Assembly (NCBI GenBank): GCA_022885665.1
Contig: JAGQDJ010000173.1
Span: 1-64,000 of the forward strand
DNA from: Triops longicaudatus
Lineage: Eukaryota; Arthropoda; Branchiopoda; Notostraca; Triopsidae
Direction: 5' to 3'
Length of the DNA: 64,000 nucleotides
In this document: piece after piece, positions 26,755 through 39,039 of the stretch
Numbering within the stretch: the stretch's first letter is position 1
Layout of the letters: each line of letters begins with the position of its first letter
Program-made: the position numbers and the translations under genes
The notes under the pieces: model-generated
What the model was told of the DNA's origin: nothing
Database searches by the model: none
The model's input: the letters and a program-made list of their open reading frames with translations, nothing else

Positions 26755-26950
26755 TAAGGCATGCGTACACGAGGAACATTTAATCGCTACTCTTTCGAGG
26801 AACTCGGTCTTTTTGACCCGTCGTATTTGATCCCCTTACTCCCTTCGCTTCCACCTCCCTGAAACCTTTATCTGGTTGGCTAGAGTTCGCCGCAAGGCGA
26901 GTTACCGGATTTTGTCGCAATTAAAAGTTCCTCGCTTACGCACGCCTTTA
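26755..26950. mobile_element. Palindromic MITE, copy 1
   Basis: A 196-bp element whose two ends are inverted copies over about 35 bp: left TAAGGCATGCGTACACGAGG, right end inverted TAAAGGCGTGCGTAAGCGAG. An internal small inverted repeat (GAGTTCGCCGCAAGGCGAG) adds further structure. A diverged copy lies 400 bases downstream in the same orientation. The target duplication is unclear, so I do not assign a superfamily. Confidence 0.75.
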
Positions 26951-27352
26951 TACTAACGGTAAACGTGATTGAATTTGCCTATGTGCGTAGGGATAGGCTA
27001 CCTTTCAGAGGCCTCGCATTTCAATTAATCCTTTCTAACTCAACACATGCAATGCTGTTAGTGTTCTGTATTATGCAAACGTTCGTTACACGGTCTCTGC
27101 CTGTCATGGTCTCGCACTGCGTACGTTATGTCTGTAACACAAAATGCATTTTGTCTTCTTTGATTTTAAAGTGTGTCTTTGGAAAACGTCCCTATGAAAT
27201 AATGATGTCGTACAGCGCTCTCCACAAAAAAACGGCCCCACCGAAGTTCCCGTACCTAATGCTACGACTGTTGCGCGAGTGTATCCCAGTTCAGGCTCTG
27301 CCGAACGTTCCTGTCCCTCAGTGTCGCTTTATTACACAGTGCCGTATCGTTA

Positions 27353-27550
27353 TAAGGCGTACGTACACGAAAAACTTTGAATCGCGACTTGTTCTAGGAA
27401 CCTCGGTCTTTGCAACCCATCATAATTGCCTCTCCTCACTCTCCTCGCTTTCAGCTCCCTGAAACCTTAATCTGGTTGGCGAGAGTTCGCCGTAAGGCGA
27501 GTTTCCGGTTTTTGTCGCGATTAAAAGTTTCCCGTGTATGAACGGCTTTA
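27353..27550. mobile_element. Palindromic MITE, copy 2
   Basis: Same family as 26,755-26,950. The left end reads TAAGGCGTACGTACACGAAA and the right end inverted reads TAAAGCCGTTCATACACGGG. Both copies share the internal segment CTCCCTGAAACCTTAATCTG (copy 1 has one change) followed by GAGTTCGCCG(C/T)AAGGCGAG. It is non-coding. The 165-codon open frame running from 26,965 into this copy is not treated as a gene. Confidence 0.75.
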
Positions 27551-30500
27551 GCATAGCACGCTTTGTTAGGACCGTGTTTTATGGAGTGTACTGTAACATT
27601 ATCAATAAGCTACTCGCAGATTGACCGGCAGTATCAATTCAGTTCTAAGCTTAAGGCGTGTTTGATACCCTAATTGGGATGCGAATGAAGTCAATTAGGG
27701 CTCGGAAAACCCGAAACACGTGCTAAATTATGTATGAAAACAGCCTAAAATCAGTCAAATTAACATCAACCTCTTCAATGAGACATAAGATTCCGCTTTC
27801 CTGCCTCAGACAGAGCAAGTGATCTTTTACATCTGCATGTCCATCGAAACATTTCCGGTTCATATTTAATTCATATTGCCAAGCTGTACATTTTTGTACG
27901 AGTGTTATTTACAGCCACTTATAATATGTATAAAATATTCTATATAATATTTTCTTCTACTTGCACTGCTCGTTTTGAATGCAGAAACGGTTTTTAGGTA
28001 AGAAAAACGCGTGTCTTTGTTATTCGGTTGGGTTCCGAGCCTTTAAGAAATACACGACGGGATGAGAAAGCCCCGGTGAAGAAAATAGCCTCCTGTCGTC
28101 CCTTATTCATCTCATTTCGGGTGCACATGGTCAGTTGCCGTCCGCACGAGTCAAGTTGCCTGTAAAATGCCTCTTTGGAAACGCTGGGCCATCTTGCATG
28201 TTGTCTTGTTTTTCGGGACGGTGCAGCGCTGCCAGTAACGTGCAACGACGACCTGGCGTTCAGCATCCCTTCGCCCTAGACAAACAATCAAACGGAAGGC
28301 TCCTGGTTTTTAGAGGTGGCCAGACCATTTTTACACTCATTATTGCTTGTTGGCTTGTCCAATTTTGTGTGCCACGCGGGACCATTACGCCCCACAATTT
28401 TCAGGCCCGCCTTTACATTACATGACATTCAGTTGCCAACTCCGCTCTTGGATATTTTCAACGTCATAGAATTTAACCAACACAGCCAGTCAAATTTTTT
28501 TCTGCATTTATTCAAGTTAGAAGAGCTATGTAGACTACACTCATTTACATGCATTTACACTCATCGTTTGCTTGTTGTTCGGTGTGATTTGGTGGAAACA
28601 GAAATCATTAGTAGAATTTTATTACAAAGAAACTCTGAACCTAATTACACTCTACATTTTGTATAGCTACACAAATCAAATCAAATCAATCGAAGTCAGT
28701 CTGATTTAGTAAGCACACAGCGGTCTTGTAATATTACGGTCTTCTTTTAGTACTTTGGCGCCCGAGAATTCCAACGAGAACCACGGCCTCGTCCATTAGA
28801 GCCATGTAGGTTCAAGAGTTATATCTTCAGATACAGACGAATGCAGGTGAAATGCATCTCAATCCAAATATCGAAAATTTCGTGATTCTGTTCGAGCAAT
28901 AGGACTTTTTCTCACTATTATCTGTTCATTTCGCAGGGAATATCGCACGAGTTCCCTACCACAACTTCGTCTGTTTTCGTTTCTACTTGGCTGTTTTTCA
29001 CACGTTTTCACCACCTAAACTAATCGCAACTGTGATAGAGATTCAGTGTTCTTCTCCGTAGTATTCCATTTGATTACATTTCATTCGTATAAAAAAGGAA
29101 ACTGCATGATTAATTTCTGCTTATCCAGGGAGTAATTTGCGTTACGAAGCGGTGATTAGAAAATAATAACTGGGCCACGTAGCATTAAAGGCTTAGTATG
29201 TTTTGAGAAGTAAGCTAGCTAGTGATGTACTATCATTTGACACCTGCAGCTTGTGCAAGCTAAGCTGAATGCCAACAGCAATTTTCTCATTGCACAAATG
29301 CTATAGAACTAAAATAAGCTCGTGTTCTTCAAAGCAGCGTACACAAGAAACCTCAATAATTTCAACAGCCGTAATTATTATCCTTTTTATGTGTTTTTCA
29401 TTTTTCCCGTATACAAATTTTTCTTTAAGCCATAATATTGTATTTTAATACTGAATTAAGTAAATCTATTGACTACATGCATATACTACAATCTCTCAAA
29501 TTTTCTTCCTTGACTATTTCCAGATTTTTCTGAAATATTTTCAGACACTAGTTGCGTGCAATACACTACTGTGTTAGAATTACACTGTTAGTTTTTTTTG
29601 TACTAGTTTTGCATCTGTATACATAGATGCATAAAAAGAAACCCCTTAAAATAAATTCATAAACAGGTTTTTTTATTGTGTATATTTCATTATTTTTTAT
29701 TTAACAATTTTATTTATGTGCACAATTTTAATTATTTTTGTTGTACAAACCTAAAAGTGTAATGCGCTGTTAAATATTGATACACTTCTAGTGTCACGTG
29801 TGGAATTGCAATGTTGAATGGATTTTACGAAACACCTTTTTGTATCAATGCGAAAATTATTTCGGAAAAAGTGTAGAATTGAACAATTAATTAAATACTT
29901 ATACATCACCTCCGAACTAAACAAAAACAACTGATCCAACCAGTAATTAGTTGTCTGTGTTGCTCCATTTAAAACAGAACAATTCCCTGGAGTGGAACAT
30001 GAATGAAACATGTGTTTGAGCCGCTTGGGCAGCAGCGACCCGGGAGTGAACAAACGCTGGCTATGAGTAATTTGGCCTTCGTTGGGACATAGCCCACCCA
30101 CGAATTTCAGTTCTTCATCGGAGTTATACTTAGAAGCATTAACATATCGTATAACGTCTTCAGCCCCGTAGATGATGGCATGCTAATGGAATCGTAGATG
30201 CTGCAGCTGGATCAGAACGAAAGTCCTTTTGTTACACCATGCAAGTGTTACGAAACCATACAAGGATAACTCGGATCTTTGAAACAGTTTCTTTAGGAGG
30301 GTGCAATACCGTGTCACTATTGGAGAAACCCGTAGACATTGTCCAGTAGCTCATCGTGAGTGACGCTCAAGAGGGTTAGAAGAGGTAAATGATTTCGACT
30401 GAAAAGTTCCCGGAAAGCAGTGGATACTTCTCGTTTGCCTCTCGACTAACTTGTCCTCTACGTACCGTACTGGTATTATGCCGTTTGGCAAACATAGGTT

Positions 30501-30669
30501 TCCAAAAACGATTAAAGGCTCTTGCCTGGTCTTCCCTGACTAAATAAACGCAAATCTTCATTAGGAGATTTCTTGTTGTGTTATCGGGGTGTTCTGTTTC
30601 AAGTTTGTCCTCTAAGCTTGCCTTTCAAGACATTCAGATATATGTCTCTGTTTACGCTATCTAGTGAGT
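27551..30669. other. Non-coding stretch, no gene recognised
   Basis: About 3.1 kb with no recognisable protein, RNA gene or repeat. A more GC-rich block near 28,010-28,420 has overlapping open frames on both strands, but neither has recognisable family features, promoter or consistent splice sites. Confidence 0.5.
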
Positions 30670-30766
<97 letters not shown>

Positions 30767-30824
30767 NNNNNNNNNNNNNNNNNNNNNNNNNNNNNNNNNN
30801 NNNNNNNNNCCCCCCCCCCCCCCC
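30670..30824. repeat. Poly-G / N gap / poly-C: probable sequencing artefact
   Basis: 97 consecutive Gs (30,670-30,766) are followed by 43 Ns (30,767-30,809) and then 15 Cs (30,810-30,824). A G run extending rightwards into a gap and a C run extending leftwards into it is what artefactual poly-G reads from both gap edges would produce. A real homopolymer would be G on both sides. Open frames across it (poly-Gly, poly-Pro) are meaningless. Confidence 0.85.
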
Positions 30825-32097
30825 TAAACCTAAAATCTCGGTTTCCAGCGACTCGATACACGCGTTTTATGAGGAAAGATTAAGAAAATGTGTGGCTATT
30901 TTCGATTGGATTGCTGTCGCAACTATCGTTGTGGAGAAAATAATGCTTAGAAGAACCGTTTTGTTGTGAATTAAGGGGAGAATAAGACCACCCTTGCCTT
31001 TATTGTTCAGCGAAAGGGGGCCGTGAGCCATACGCGTATGCATTACAAGGGCAAACGTGTTCCCTTTGGTTTCATCTTTGGCGGGGCCACTCTCGAAGAA
31101 AATGCTCGATTTAGTTACTAGAACAACAAAGCAACATTTGCCTACCCTATGAACTTTGCCTTGAGCGTAGCAGGAAGCTACCACCAGTCACCAGGATGGT
31201 AAGTGTGAGCTTATTTCCTTAAACAAACCTGTAGGGCATATTTACATAAGAATAAGCTGGGGACAAGTACGAGTTGAACTAAACTAGTGCCTTGCCAGGA
31301 AACAAACTAGCAGAGGAACTTGTTTGCCTTGGCTTACATCTATAACGACCATCCACCCTCTCTTGTTTTTCTTCCTAGTACTAAAATCCTAAAAAAATTA
31401 GCAAACAAATATTATATCTAGTCCTCTTATCACCAATTTTAAGGACGGCGAGTACGTCAAGTGGCCTTGCGTAACAAACTAACCCCATTGGGTATGCAAA
31501 GAATTGGCGCGCCTACAGTAACAATATAACTCTAGGCCCATGCAGATTATACTCGGGCTCTGCTAGTATAAATGTATGCAGCGCCACAATACAGCAATTA
31601 ATTTTTAAAGACGTTAAGATTTTGTTGTCGCATCCGAACTTTAGCACTTAACATATATGCACTTGCATTCACATTTTAAATATCACAAGCCTTGGTTAAT
31701 AACCCCGTGTAGTATAACGTGCGTTTTCTTTTGAAAGTTTTGAAGTGTGAGATCATAATACGGAATAGACCTTATATTTCCTAATTCAGAAGGTCTTCTA
31801 ACTAGGATGAAAGTTAATTCATGTTAGTAGTTGTGGGTTATTAAAGGAAACAACAGACATTATCTCGGATGTCACGGGTTCACAAATGACCTTCTGAACG
31901 GTACAAGCACTGCAACGGACGGCTCCAATGGGCGCACAAAAGGAAAGCACCACCACGGCTTTGGTAACGTACATATCTTTCAAATTTCTATACATGGACG
32001 TGTATCGGAAGTTATGATGATTCGACCTTTACCTAAATGCCCAGGGTCTACTGACCATTTGCGCAAAGTATACAGGAAACCCCAACACTTTCTCTTG
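30825..32097. other. Non-coding stretch upstream of the glycine-rich peptide gene
   Basis: No gene recognised. The last part, 31,840-32,000, includes a KHHHGFGN-coding string faintly like the downstream peptide gene, but there is no intact frame or start, so I do not call a pseudogene. Confidence 0.45.
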
Positions 32098-32105
32098 TAT
32101 AAAAG
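32098..32105 (+). promoter_or_regulatory. TATA box of the glycine-rich peptide gene
   Basis: TATAAAAG lies about 105 bases upstream of the start codon. A TTCAGC initiator-like motif follows near 32,151, and other start sites about 30 bases downstream of the TATA are possible. Confidence 0.6.
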
Positions 32106-32202
32106 CAGCTAGGAAGGTCCTCCAGGAATCACACCTTTGAACACTTCCGTTCAGCAAAGGCAAAATTTGAGAGAACGAATATTACGGTTCCACGGTAGTA
32201 AG

Positions 32203-32555
32203 ATGCTTCCAGTAATGAAATTTATATTGGTAAGTACGACTAATAAGCTTGACCTTAAGATAAATTTTGTTCTTGGTAGGTAATTTGCGTCATCGTCACA
32301 GTGACAATAGCTTGGATCTCCGCGGCTCCTACTATCCAGCAAGATGCCGTAGAAACCCCAAACGGTGAAGCAGCTGTCAAGACTGTTGGAGACGACCAAG
32401 AAACTTCCGAATTCTTCTTACACAAATTGCTATATAAACTCTTCTGCGGGAAGCATTTTGGCCATGGATTTGGTGGTTACGGCGGTTACGGTGGATTTGG
32501 TGGCTACGGCGGGGGTTACGGATACCCAGGTTTCGGAGGCTTCTACGGCAGATAA
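32203..32555 (+). CDS. Small secreted glycine/tyrosine-rich peptide
   Basis: Two exons, 32,203-32,229 and 32,280-32,555, joined through GTAAGT...TAG in phase 0, give 100 residues. A second in-frame ATG at 32,215 could be used instead. The N-terminus is a signal peptide (MKFILVICVIVTVTIAW core, probable cleavage after ISAA). A spacer with acidic and polar residues follows, then a single-cysteine segment LLYKLFCGKHFGHG, and a C-terminal (GGY/GGF)n tail ending FYGR. Such tails occur in arthropod cuticular, silk-like and antimicrobial glycine-rich peptides. The sequence alone does not choose among these. The gene converges on AASDH, 160 bases downstream. The compact TATA promoter suggests inducible or tissue-specific expression (inference). 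Confidence 0.75.
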
Positions 32556-32715
32556 ACATTCGAGTCAATCCTGCTCAATATTCTTATTTAACTGTGATAC
32601 TAATAATATATTTAACAACGTATTTTCAATTTTATGTAAATGTATTTGTCCCTAATTACAAAATATTTAACTGTACCTTGCTGGGCTGGAAATGACATAG
32701 GCAAGAAAACGCCAT

Positions 32716-35700
32716 TTAATGATCTACTATTTCCAGATTCAAACAATAAGTGTAGTTATCCCTGCACCCAACAATAACATGATTTTCGTAGAATACTGGG
32801 GAAGAAAAAACTTCTCCTGGTAATGTACAACGTCCTAAAAGATTACCGTCGCTAAGGTTCAGTACTTGGATTTCGCCAGTAATGTTCGCTATTACTGCCG
32901 CTAGAGTAGATTTATTCCGCTTGTGGTTGCTGGTCATTTGGAATACGAAAGGCGTCGCGTACACAGGAGCATTTGTGTCATGCTGCCAGAGTAGCTGGCC
33001 TGCCTCGTTTAAGCAGTAAACTTTATGGTCGTAACATCCAAACAAGATCACATTCTCGTCACCTATTTCTGTCACACATACCGAAGAGTAGATCTGACCT
33101 TGGGTCACAAAGTTCCACTCCTAAACAACATTCCAGTTAATGTCTCAAATTGTACTAAGTAAACCCCTTACTTCACGTCCGTAACTGTTCAAACAGTACA
33201 GCTTCCCGTCGACACAAGGAAAGAGAATGCGTTGGCCGCAAAAGGCCGGACTGCCGAAAACGGGTTTGTCTAGATTAGTTTGCCAAATGACGTCTCCAGT
33301 TGCACAATCCAAGGCTGCACAGCATCCAGCTAAACTTGCCACGTATAACACCTTTCCGACGGCATCAATTATAGGTGACGCAAAAATACTCCCTTGAGCT
33401 AACTGGGTGCGCCAAACTAGTTTTCCGCTCTATTTATCAAACAAAAACAAATAAATAACATTTAGAAACGCGGTACATATCGGCGTATAGAACTCATTCG
33501 AAACTAGGATTCCAGGTTGTTTCACTGGAGCAGGCATGAGAAGGAACAATGTCTGGAGATTTGTTTATATTTGGGCCTCAATATTTTCCTTGATCGCAAT
33601 AATCGCTTAGTTCGTCAGAAAGTGCGTAAAAGTAAGATAATGTTCTTGCAAAAGAAATAATCTGAGACTTACAAAAAGAAACAGGGAAACTAAAGTACCA
33701 TAACTTGTAATCAGCGACTACGAATTCGTTGACACCGAATCAAAGATTTAAAGATAAACAGACCACCAACAGGGCGTTTTCTACCGCAACTCCGACTCTT
33801 TCATTGAAATAAGTCTGACAGCACCGTAACCAGTGGCGTAACAGCAGAGAAAGACGATGAAGCAGGGCGCCCCCAGTGTACGCGTCCTGGCCGTCGAGCG
33901 TACGCAGCGCCACGCGCATGATTCACTTCAATTTTATTTGTACAGTTTTCTTTAACGATAAATGAAGGGTTTACAGGAGTTTGCAAATAAAATTTCGGTA
34001 TTCCAAAAAACGTAGAACGCTACTATTGAAATTTAACCATGATTCGTCATCAAGGGGCACCCTCGACCCTAGTCACGAGGCTGATAGCCATTAAGTGCGT
34101 ATTTTATGGTTACCTGATCGCTGAAGCAATACAGGTACCCGTCATGCGAGCCACAGAACACGTAAGAGTTGTAAGCCACTGGACTGCACTTCACAGCGTT
34201 GCCGGTAACTAGCTCGCGTTCAAAGGCTCCACTTTCGGCATCCAAGCCGTATAATTTCCCATCATAGCAACCTGCGCCATTTAAAACCGAATTTAATATT
34301 TACTTCAAAACTAGCGTTGCAAGCTTTCAGCAATGAGTCCTACCTACATAAACTCTCCTTCTTCCATCGTTTTCCACCACGGTGGCGGAAGATTCGATAC
34401 GGTCAGGTAACTCGGTCTGCCACTTAGCCCTTCCTTCTTTTAAGTCAATGGCAGCTAATATATGTGAATGCGAGCCGATATAAATGTACGTACGATTCTC
34501 CTGTTCCACCAGTAAAGGCGACGCGTCTACACATTTTCTGAGGTCATATTTCCAGGCTACCGTCACTTTTACGTGCACAATATTTTCACCGAACGAGCTC
34601 GATAATTTGGTAGGATTGAATCCTCTTTTATATACCCTGTAGCTCGTAAATGTGTCAGAATTTTCCAGTCTGGGTTTCTTAGTTTTCGTATGTCCATCTG
34701 AATATTCACGTTTCGGCAGTGTGAGATTTTCGCCCTGGTTTAGGATGCTTCCAAAACTTTGGACGTATTCGAGAACATCGGCAAAAGTTTTATCCATCAA
34801 TAAATTGGCTAGCACAGGCAACGGATGACCCAGACGCGCTTCTACAGTCTGAGCCAAGTTGACGGCACAGAACGAATCACCACCAGAAAGTATGAAGTTG
34901 TCGCTGGGCTTGGGATCGCAGGAAGTGAACGACTTCCACAGTGACTTAACAGGAAGCACGTTGTCCTGCTCCCCAGGTGTATTTTGCAGCACCATACTTT
35001 TCCCCTGCGCAACCAAGGCTCGTTTGTCCACTTTACCTATTGGACGCAAGACTGCATTACTTAATTGCATCTACGCAGATCTGCTAACTATTTCACAAAC
35101 CCTAACCCAACACGACGCTATATTAAGTTGACCAATATGAGCCACAATCACTGTGAACGTAGTAACAAGAATGTCCGATTCCTTGGTATTGCAAAACTGA
35201 AAATCGCAATCTTTAAGCGTGCACGATGCAGGATAACGCCATCTTTGACGTCAACATCAGCTACAATGAAATTACGGCAACCGTCAATTTGTAGAATAGA
35301 CGAATTTGATATCAGTCAATTACGGCCGTGTTGCCAATGATGGTAACATGGGAAGATCCATTCAGAAATAAAGTTGAGACTTGTCGCAAACGTTAGTGCC
35401 CTTTGCCCTATGTATGGAGCAGAGCCGTACCCAGGATTTTGTACGGGGAGAACGTGGAATAAAAAGCAGTTACGGTCACGTGAGCCCCGAACATTCTACA
35501 TGTAAAAGAATGCCAGATTTAAACAAGCCTCCAGACGTGGCGACTTACTCAAGGTTACTCTAGTAACACAACCTGAAAACTCCACTCTTAAGTCAGTCTT
35601 ATAGCGTCAAGAGGTTAGGGTTTGCTACCTGACAAGTAGGATAGTACCGTGTGATGTAATTGGCCACTGATCAACGTTTATAATAAAATCAGGTCGAGCA

Positions 35701-38700
35701 AAGGAGGGTAACATTTCTTCCAGAGTCTTCACTACCCGATTTTCTACGAAGTCTTTCTTTTGTTGTACAAATAACCATAGCGTCTCTTGTTCATGGACAG
35801 CTACAGCAGCTTGTACCTCAACTAACGACTTGGCACATAACTCAACAGTGGACAAGCTGAGGCGTTTCCCTTGGCGCTTGATTTGATCGTCATTTCTGCC
35901 GATATAGTAAACTTTCCCTTGTCGTATATCAACCATATCTCCGGTGTTTCGCCATACAGTCCCGGTAGGGAGATCTTCTTCGTCGAGGTAACATACGCGC
36001 TCCTCTCCTCCTGCAATCATTCAAAAAAGATGAGCTCTTAGCTGTGGTGAGAAAATTGAAGTTATAAACTCACCTATATAAAGCATGCCCTGTCCTTCAT
36101 TAAGCAACTGATTCCTCTCGTCCCTAATTTGGAAACGTGTAGCTGAGAGAAGGTCACCCAAGTCGGGTTCCAAGTTTGGCTCTGACGTCACGCAGCGCGC
36201 GCTGGCCCAACAGGATACCTCCGTAACGCCGTACAGGTTGAAAATTTGTGTGCGAGAGTTTTCCCCCCTCCATTCGGTAATCAGTTTCACGGGCGGGAAG
36301 GGTTCACCACCCAAAGCAAAAATGCGTAACGAAGTTTTAGGATGGAAGATCACATTCCGCAAGGTGGGCAGGTCGAACCTTCGAAAAACAGTCGGTGTAC
36401 TCTGAATGACGGTAACTCGATTTCGTGCGAAACAGACTTTCGTCAAATGACTCGGCATTGTTTTTAATTCTGCAGGGATTAAAAGCAGACTTGCTCCGGA
36501 TGACAAAGTCATGAAAATCTCTATGATACTCGGGTCAAAGGTCAACGGCGATAGCTGCAAAATCACATCGCTTTCGCTTATGCCAAATAAGTTCCTAACA
36601 ACAGATGAAACGGTTAATAAATGATACAAGGAAATGGTTTCAGGAACTGGGTGAGACTTATGCCTCCAGCGACCGTTTGTTCTCTGAACAGTTTAATTAA
36701 TGTCACAAAAAATAGCCCACATTTTCATTCTGTCCATTTTCATATTTACGAATCTCTCCTAAAAAATACAGATATTGGAGAAGTTAGACAATTTGGCAGT
36801 TCTATAACTTTTTGACGTCACACTTATAAGACAAAAATATGTATTTCATACACATGTTAAGGTAATAAAAAAGTTGAATGTAAATTCAAATTACAATGTT
36901 TGCTAGGAATATCAGAAAGAATTGTACGAATCTTATCCAGCACGTGTAACAAGGCGTATAGAAACAATAAAAAAAAATTCGCCACTCGAAACCTTGCGAT
37001 CCGTGAGAGAAGTTACGGATCACGATCCGGATTGAATCGCGATTCGTGGGCGTCCATGTTTAGCTATCCGTCGTTTTTGGACCTGGTGGGCCCATCTATG
37101 CTCTCGAGGCTGATTAACCTTCATCAGGCGCTCAAAGTGCTCCAAAATATGGTTGTGGACGTGAACGGTGACACTTCAAATGGTAGATTTTTTTAAAAAA
37201 CCGTATACAATGATTCCCCATTTACGCGGTAGAACGCTTCCGGGAAAAAAGCGCGTATTTTCGCTTTTTTGAGCCCAAAATATTTGTCTTCATATTGAGA
37301 GAAAGCAAAATTACATAATTTTGAGCTATAGCACCGTGTTTCGCGTAATTTTAGGGAAAATATCCCTATAATTTCTGATCGCATAAATGTGATACCGCGT
37401 AAATGGGGGTTAACTGAACTTTTAAATTTTGCGGCTTTTCCCCTTGTAGCCGACGGGTTGAAGCCCTTTACTATTTAATGCCGGTTAATGATCCTCGAGA
37501 GACTCAATTAGACCTCTGTGATTTACTATCTAAAGATTTTTTTGCTCAGTACAGTACTTTGTTGTTGTTTTTTAATTAAGTGTTTCTCTTTTTTGTTGCG
37601 AAATTTTCGACAACAGAGCGCTTAGGCGAAAATTTGTTAAGCTTTTTTAATCAAATTTGTCATAAGGTTCTCTAGATTGAAAAGATTTTTAGCTGAAAGT
37701 CCGTTTTCTTAAATACCTATAGAAAGGTTAAAAAAATCCCATCAAACGTTGCAACCTTTTGCCAAATCGCTAAAAATATACCATCAGCTTTGCTTAATAT
37801 TTGTAATGCCAATACGTGACAGTTACTATGCATAGCTTTATTGTCGAGAGATTTTAGACAAATATCGAACAGTGTATAACAATGAGGAGTCTAAAAATTT
37901 GGTTGAAGAAAAAAAAAAAAAAAAAAAAACTGCTAAAGCAGTGGTGCCCAAACTACGGCCCGCGGGCCAGATCCGGCCCGCGAAGGTGCCTCATACGGCC
38001 CGTTCATTTATACCGCTCATGTATATCACTGCATAATTTCATTTTTAACGTCGGCAGGATTCTGGCGATACCGGAACATTCAGGCCCGCGAGATTTTATA
38101 TCATGTCGCGCGTGGCCCTCGGGTGAAAAAAGTTTGGTCACCACTGTGCTAAAGCATGATGGAGTCGCGTTTTTTAAACTTCCTTTTCTCCCAAAAAGTT
38201 GAATCACTCGTTTGTTAGAAAACGTACGTCATTTTTAGACATATTGGAAAGATATACGAATATAAAAGGATGAAAAAATTACATCAAGAATGTGTAATGA
38301 AATATAAAACAGCTTTTGTAATATCGTCTGAACCATTGATTACTGAAGGCCCGTAGGAGAGTTCAATGGATGGAAAAAATTAAAGAATATTACTTGAAAT
38401 CCTGAATGTTGGGCAATATGCACGAATGCGGCACTCTCACGACTTTGGGAAGGCCAGTACTGCCGGAAGTTCTCACACAATACGCCAGAGGTTTCGTACA
38501 ACTTGGCAGCAAGTTTCGCGAAAGTTTTCTGTTTTTCCACAAGACAAAATCAGCTTCTTTACAGTTGAAATGCTTGATGTTCTCAAAATCTTCTTCTGAT
38601 CCTTTAGCGAATATTTCCTTTAGGGATATTATATAGGTAATTGGACATCTTTGGGCGAATTGAGCATTCCACGACCAGGGAGCGCTGACATCCAGGCACG

Positions 38701-39039
38701 TAAATGTTGCAGGCAATTGTAGTACCCTGTTTGTAGACAAAAATAAATTGTATATAGCTTTTTTTTTCGAACACACAACCTAATTTACCCGAGTAAGACT
38801 GCTGGAACCAAAACATGGCTCGGTAGATAGACACCAACTACTTCATTTTTGATTTTGTACTCTTCAAGACAGTCGCTTATAAGTCGAGCCGCTTCAATAA
38901 GTTCCTTATATGTCAGACTTTCGACACTTGTTCCATCATCGTACGTTACACCAATACGATTAGAGAATTTGTCCACTGCTTTGTAAACCATGCTGTGCAA
39001 CGTATTAAGCTCGACTTCAGCATTTTTCTCCAAAGCCAT
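32716..39039 (-). CDS. AASDH: AASDH / acyl-CoA synthetase family member 4 (adenylation-PCP-PQQ repeat enzyme)
   Basis: Eight exons (transcription order): 39,039-38,789; 38,726-38,394; 36,594-36,074; 36,010-35,648; 35,036-34,344; 34,271-34,114; 33,429-33,172; 33,120-32,716. They are phase-consistent and give 993 residues (human about 1,100). The N-terminal AMP-binding domain carries the P-loop TSGSTGLPK (about 170-178), followed by LSPLTFDPSIIEIF, FALGGEPFP, IFNLYGVTEVSCWA and GRNDDQIKRQGKRLSL. A carrier domain has the phosphopantetheine site SGGDS (Ser about 544). The C-terminal third is a PQQ/quinoprotein-like propeller, with CVDASPLL, YIGSHSH, DRIESSA and a final PGEVFSSPVFYENHVIVGCRDN block that matches the family. 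AASDH activates a carboxylic or amino-acid substrate as an adenylate and loads the carrier thiol; its physiological substrate is unsettled. The 1.8-kb second intron contains two MITEs. The start codon lies about 0.9 kb from the divergent kintoun-like gene. Confidence 0.95.
37208..37416. mobile_element. Palindromic MITE-like element in AASDH intron 2
   Basis: The ends are inverted copies: left CAATGATTCCCCATTTACGC, right inverted CAGTTAACCCCCATTTACGC, both continuing into GGTA(G/T). It is flanked by TA on the left and AA on the right, so any TA target duplication is degraded. It is non-coding, and a deleted relative is at 9,893-9,956. Confidence 0.65.
37939..38146. mobile_element. hAT-superfamily MITE in AASDH intron 2
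   Basis: A 208-bp element with terminal inverted repeats CAGTGGTGCCCAAAC / GTTTGGTCACCACTG and a perfect 8-bp target duplication TGCTAAAG at 37,931-37,938 and 38,147-38,154. An 8-bp duplication plus CAGTGGTG ends is the hAT signature. The interior has the CGGCCCGCGGGCC motif seen in many hAT MITEs. A poly-A run precedes it. The intact duplication suggests a fairly recent insertion. Confidence 0.92.

Noticed and set aside
26965..27462. 165-codon plus-strand open frame
   Set aside because: It spans unique DNA between two MITE copies and runs into one of them. It has no recognisable domain and its composition looks random.
28135..28425. 96-codon plus-strand open frame in a GC-richer block
   Set aside because: An equally long frame exists on the opposite strand and neither shows a known domain.
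30573..30969. Poly-glycine and poly-proline open frames
   Set aside because: They are generated by the homopolymer runs around an assembly gap.
31831..32112. Possible decayed copy of the glycine-rich peptide gene
   Set aside because: Only a KHHHGFGN-like string is shared; no start, signal peptide or GGY tail.
33826..33920. CAGTGGCGTAAC string like a hAT terminus
   Set aside because: No matching opposite end or target duplication was found nearby; at most a truncated element.
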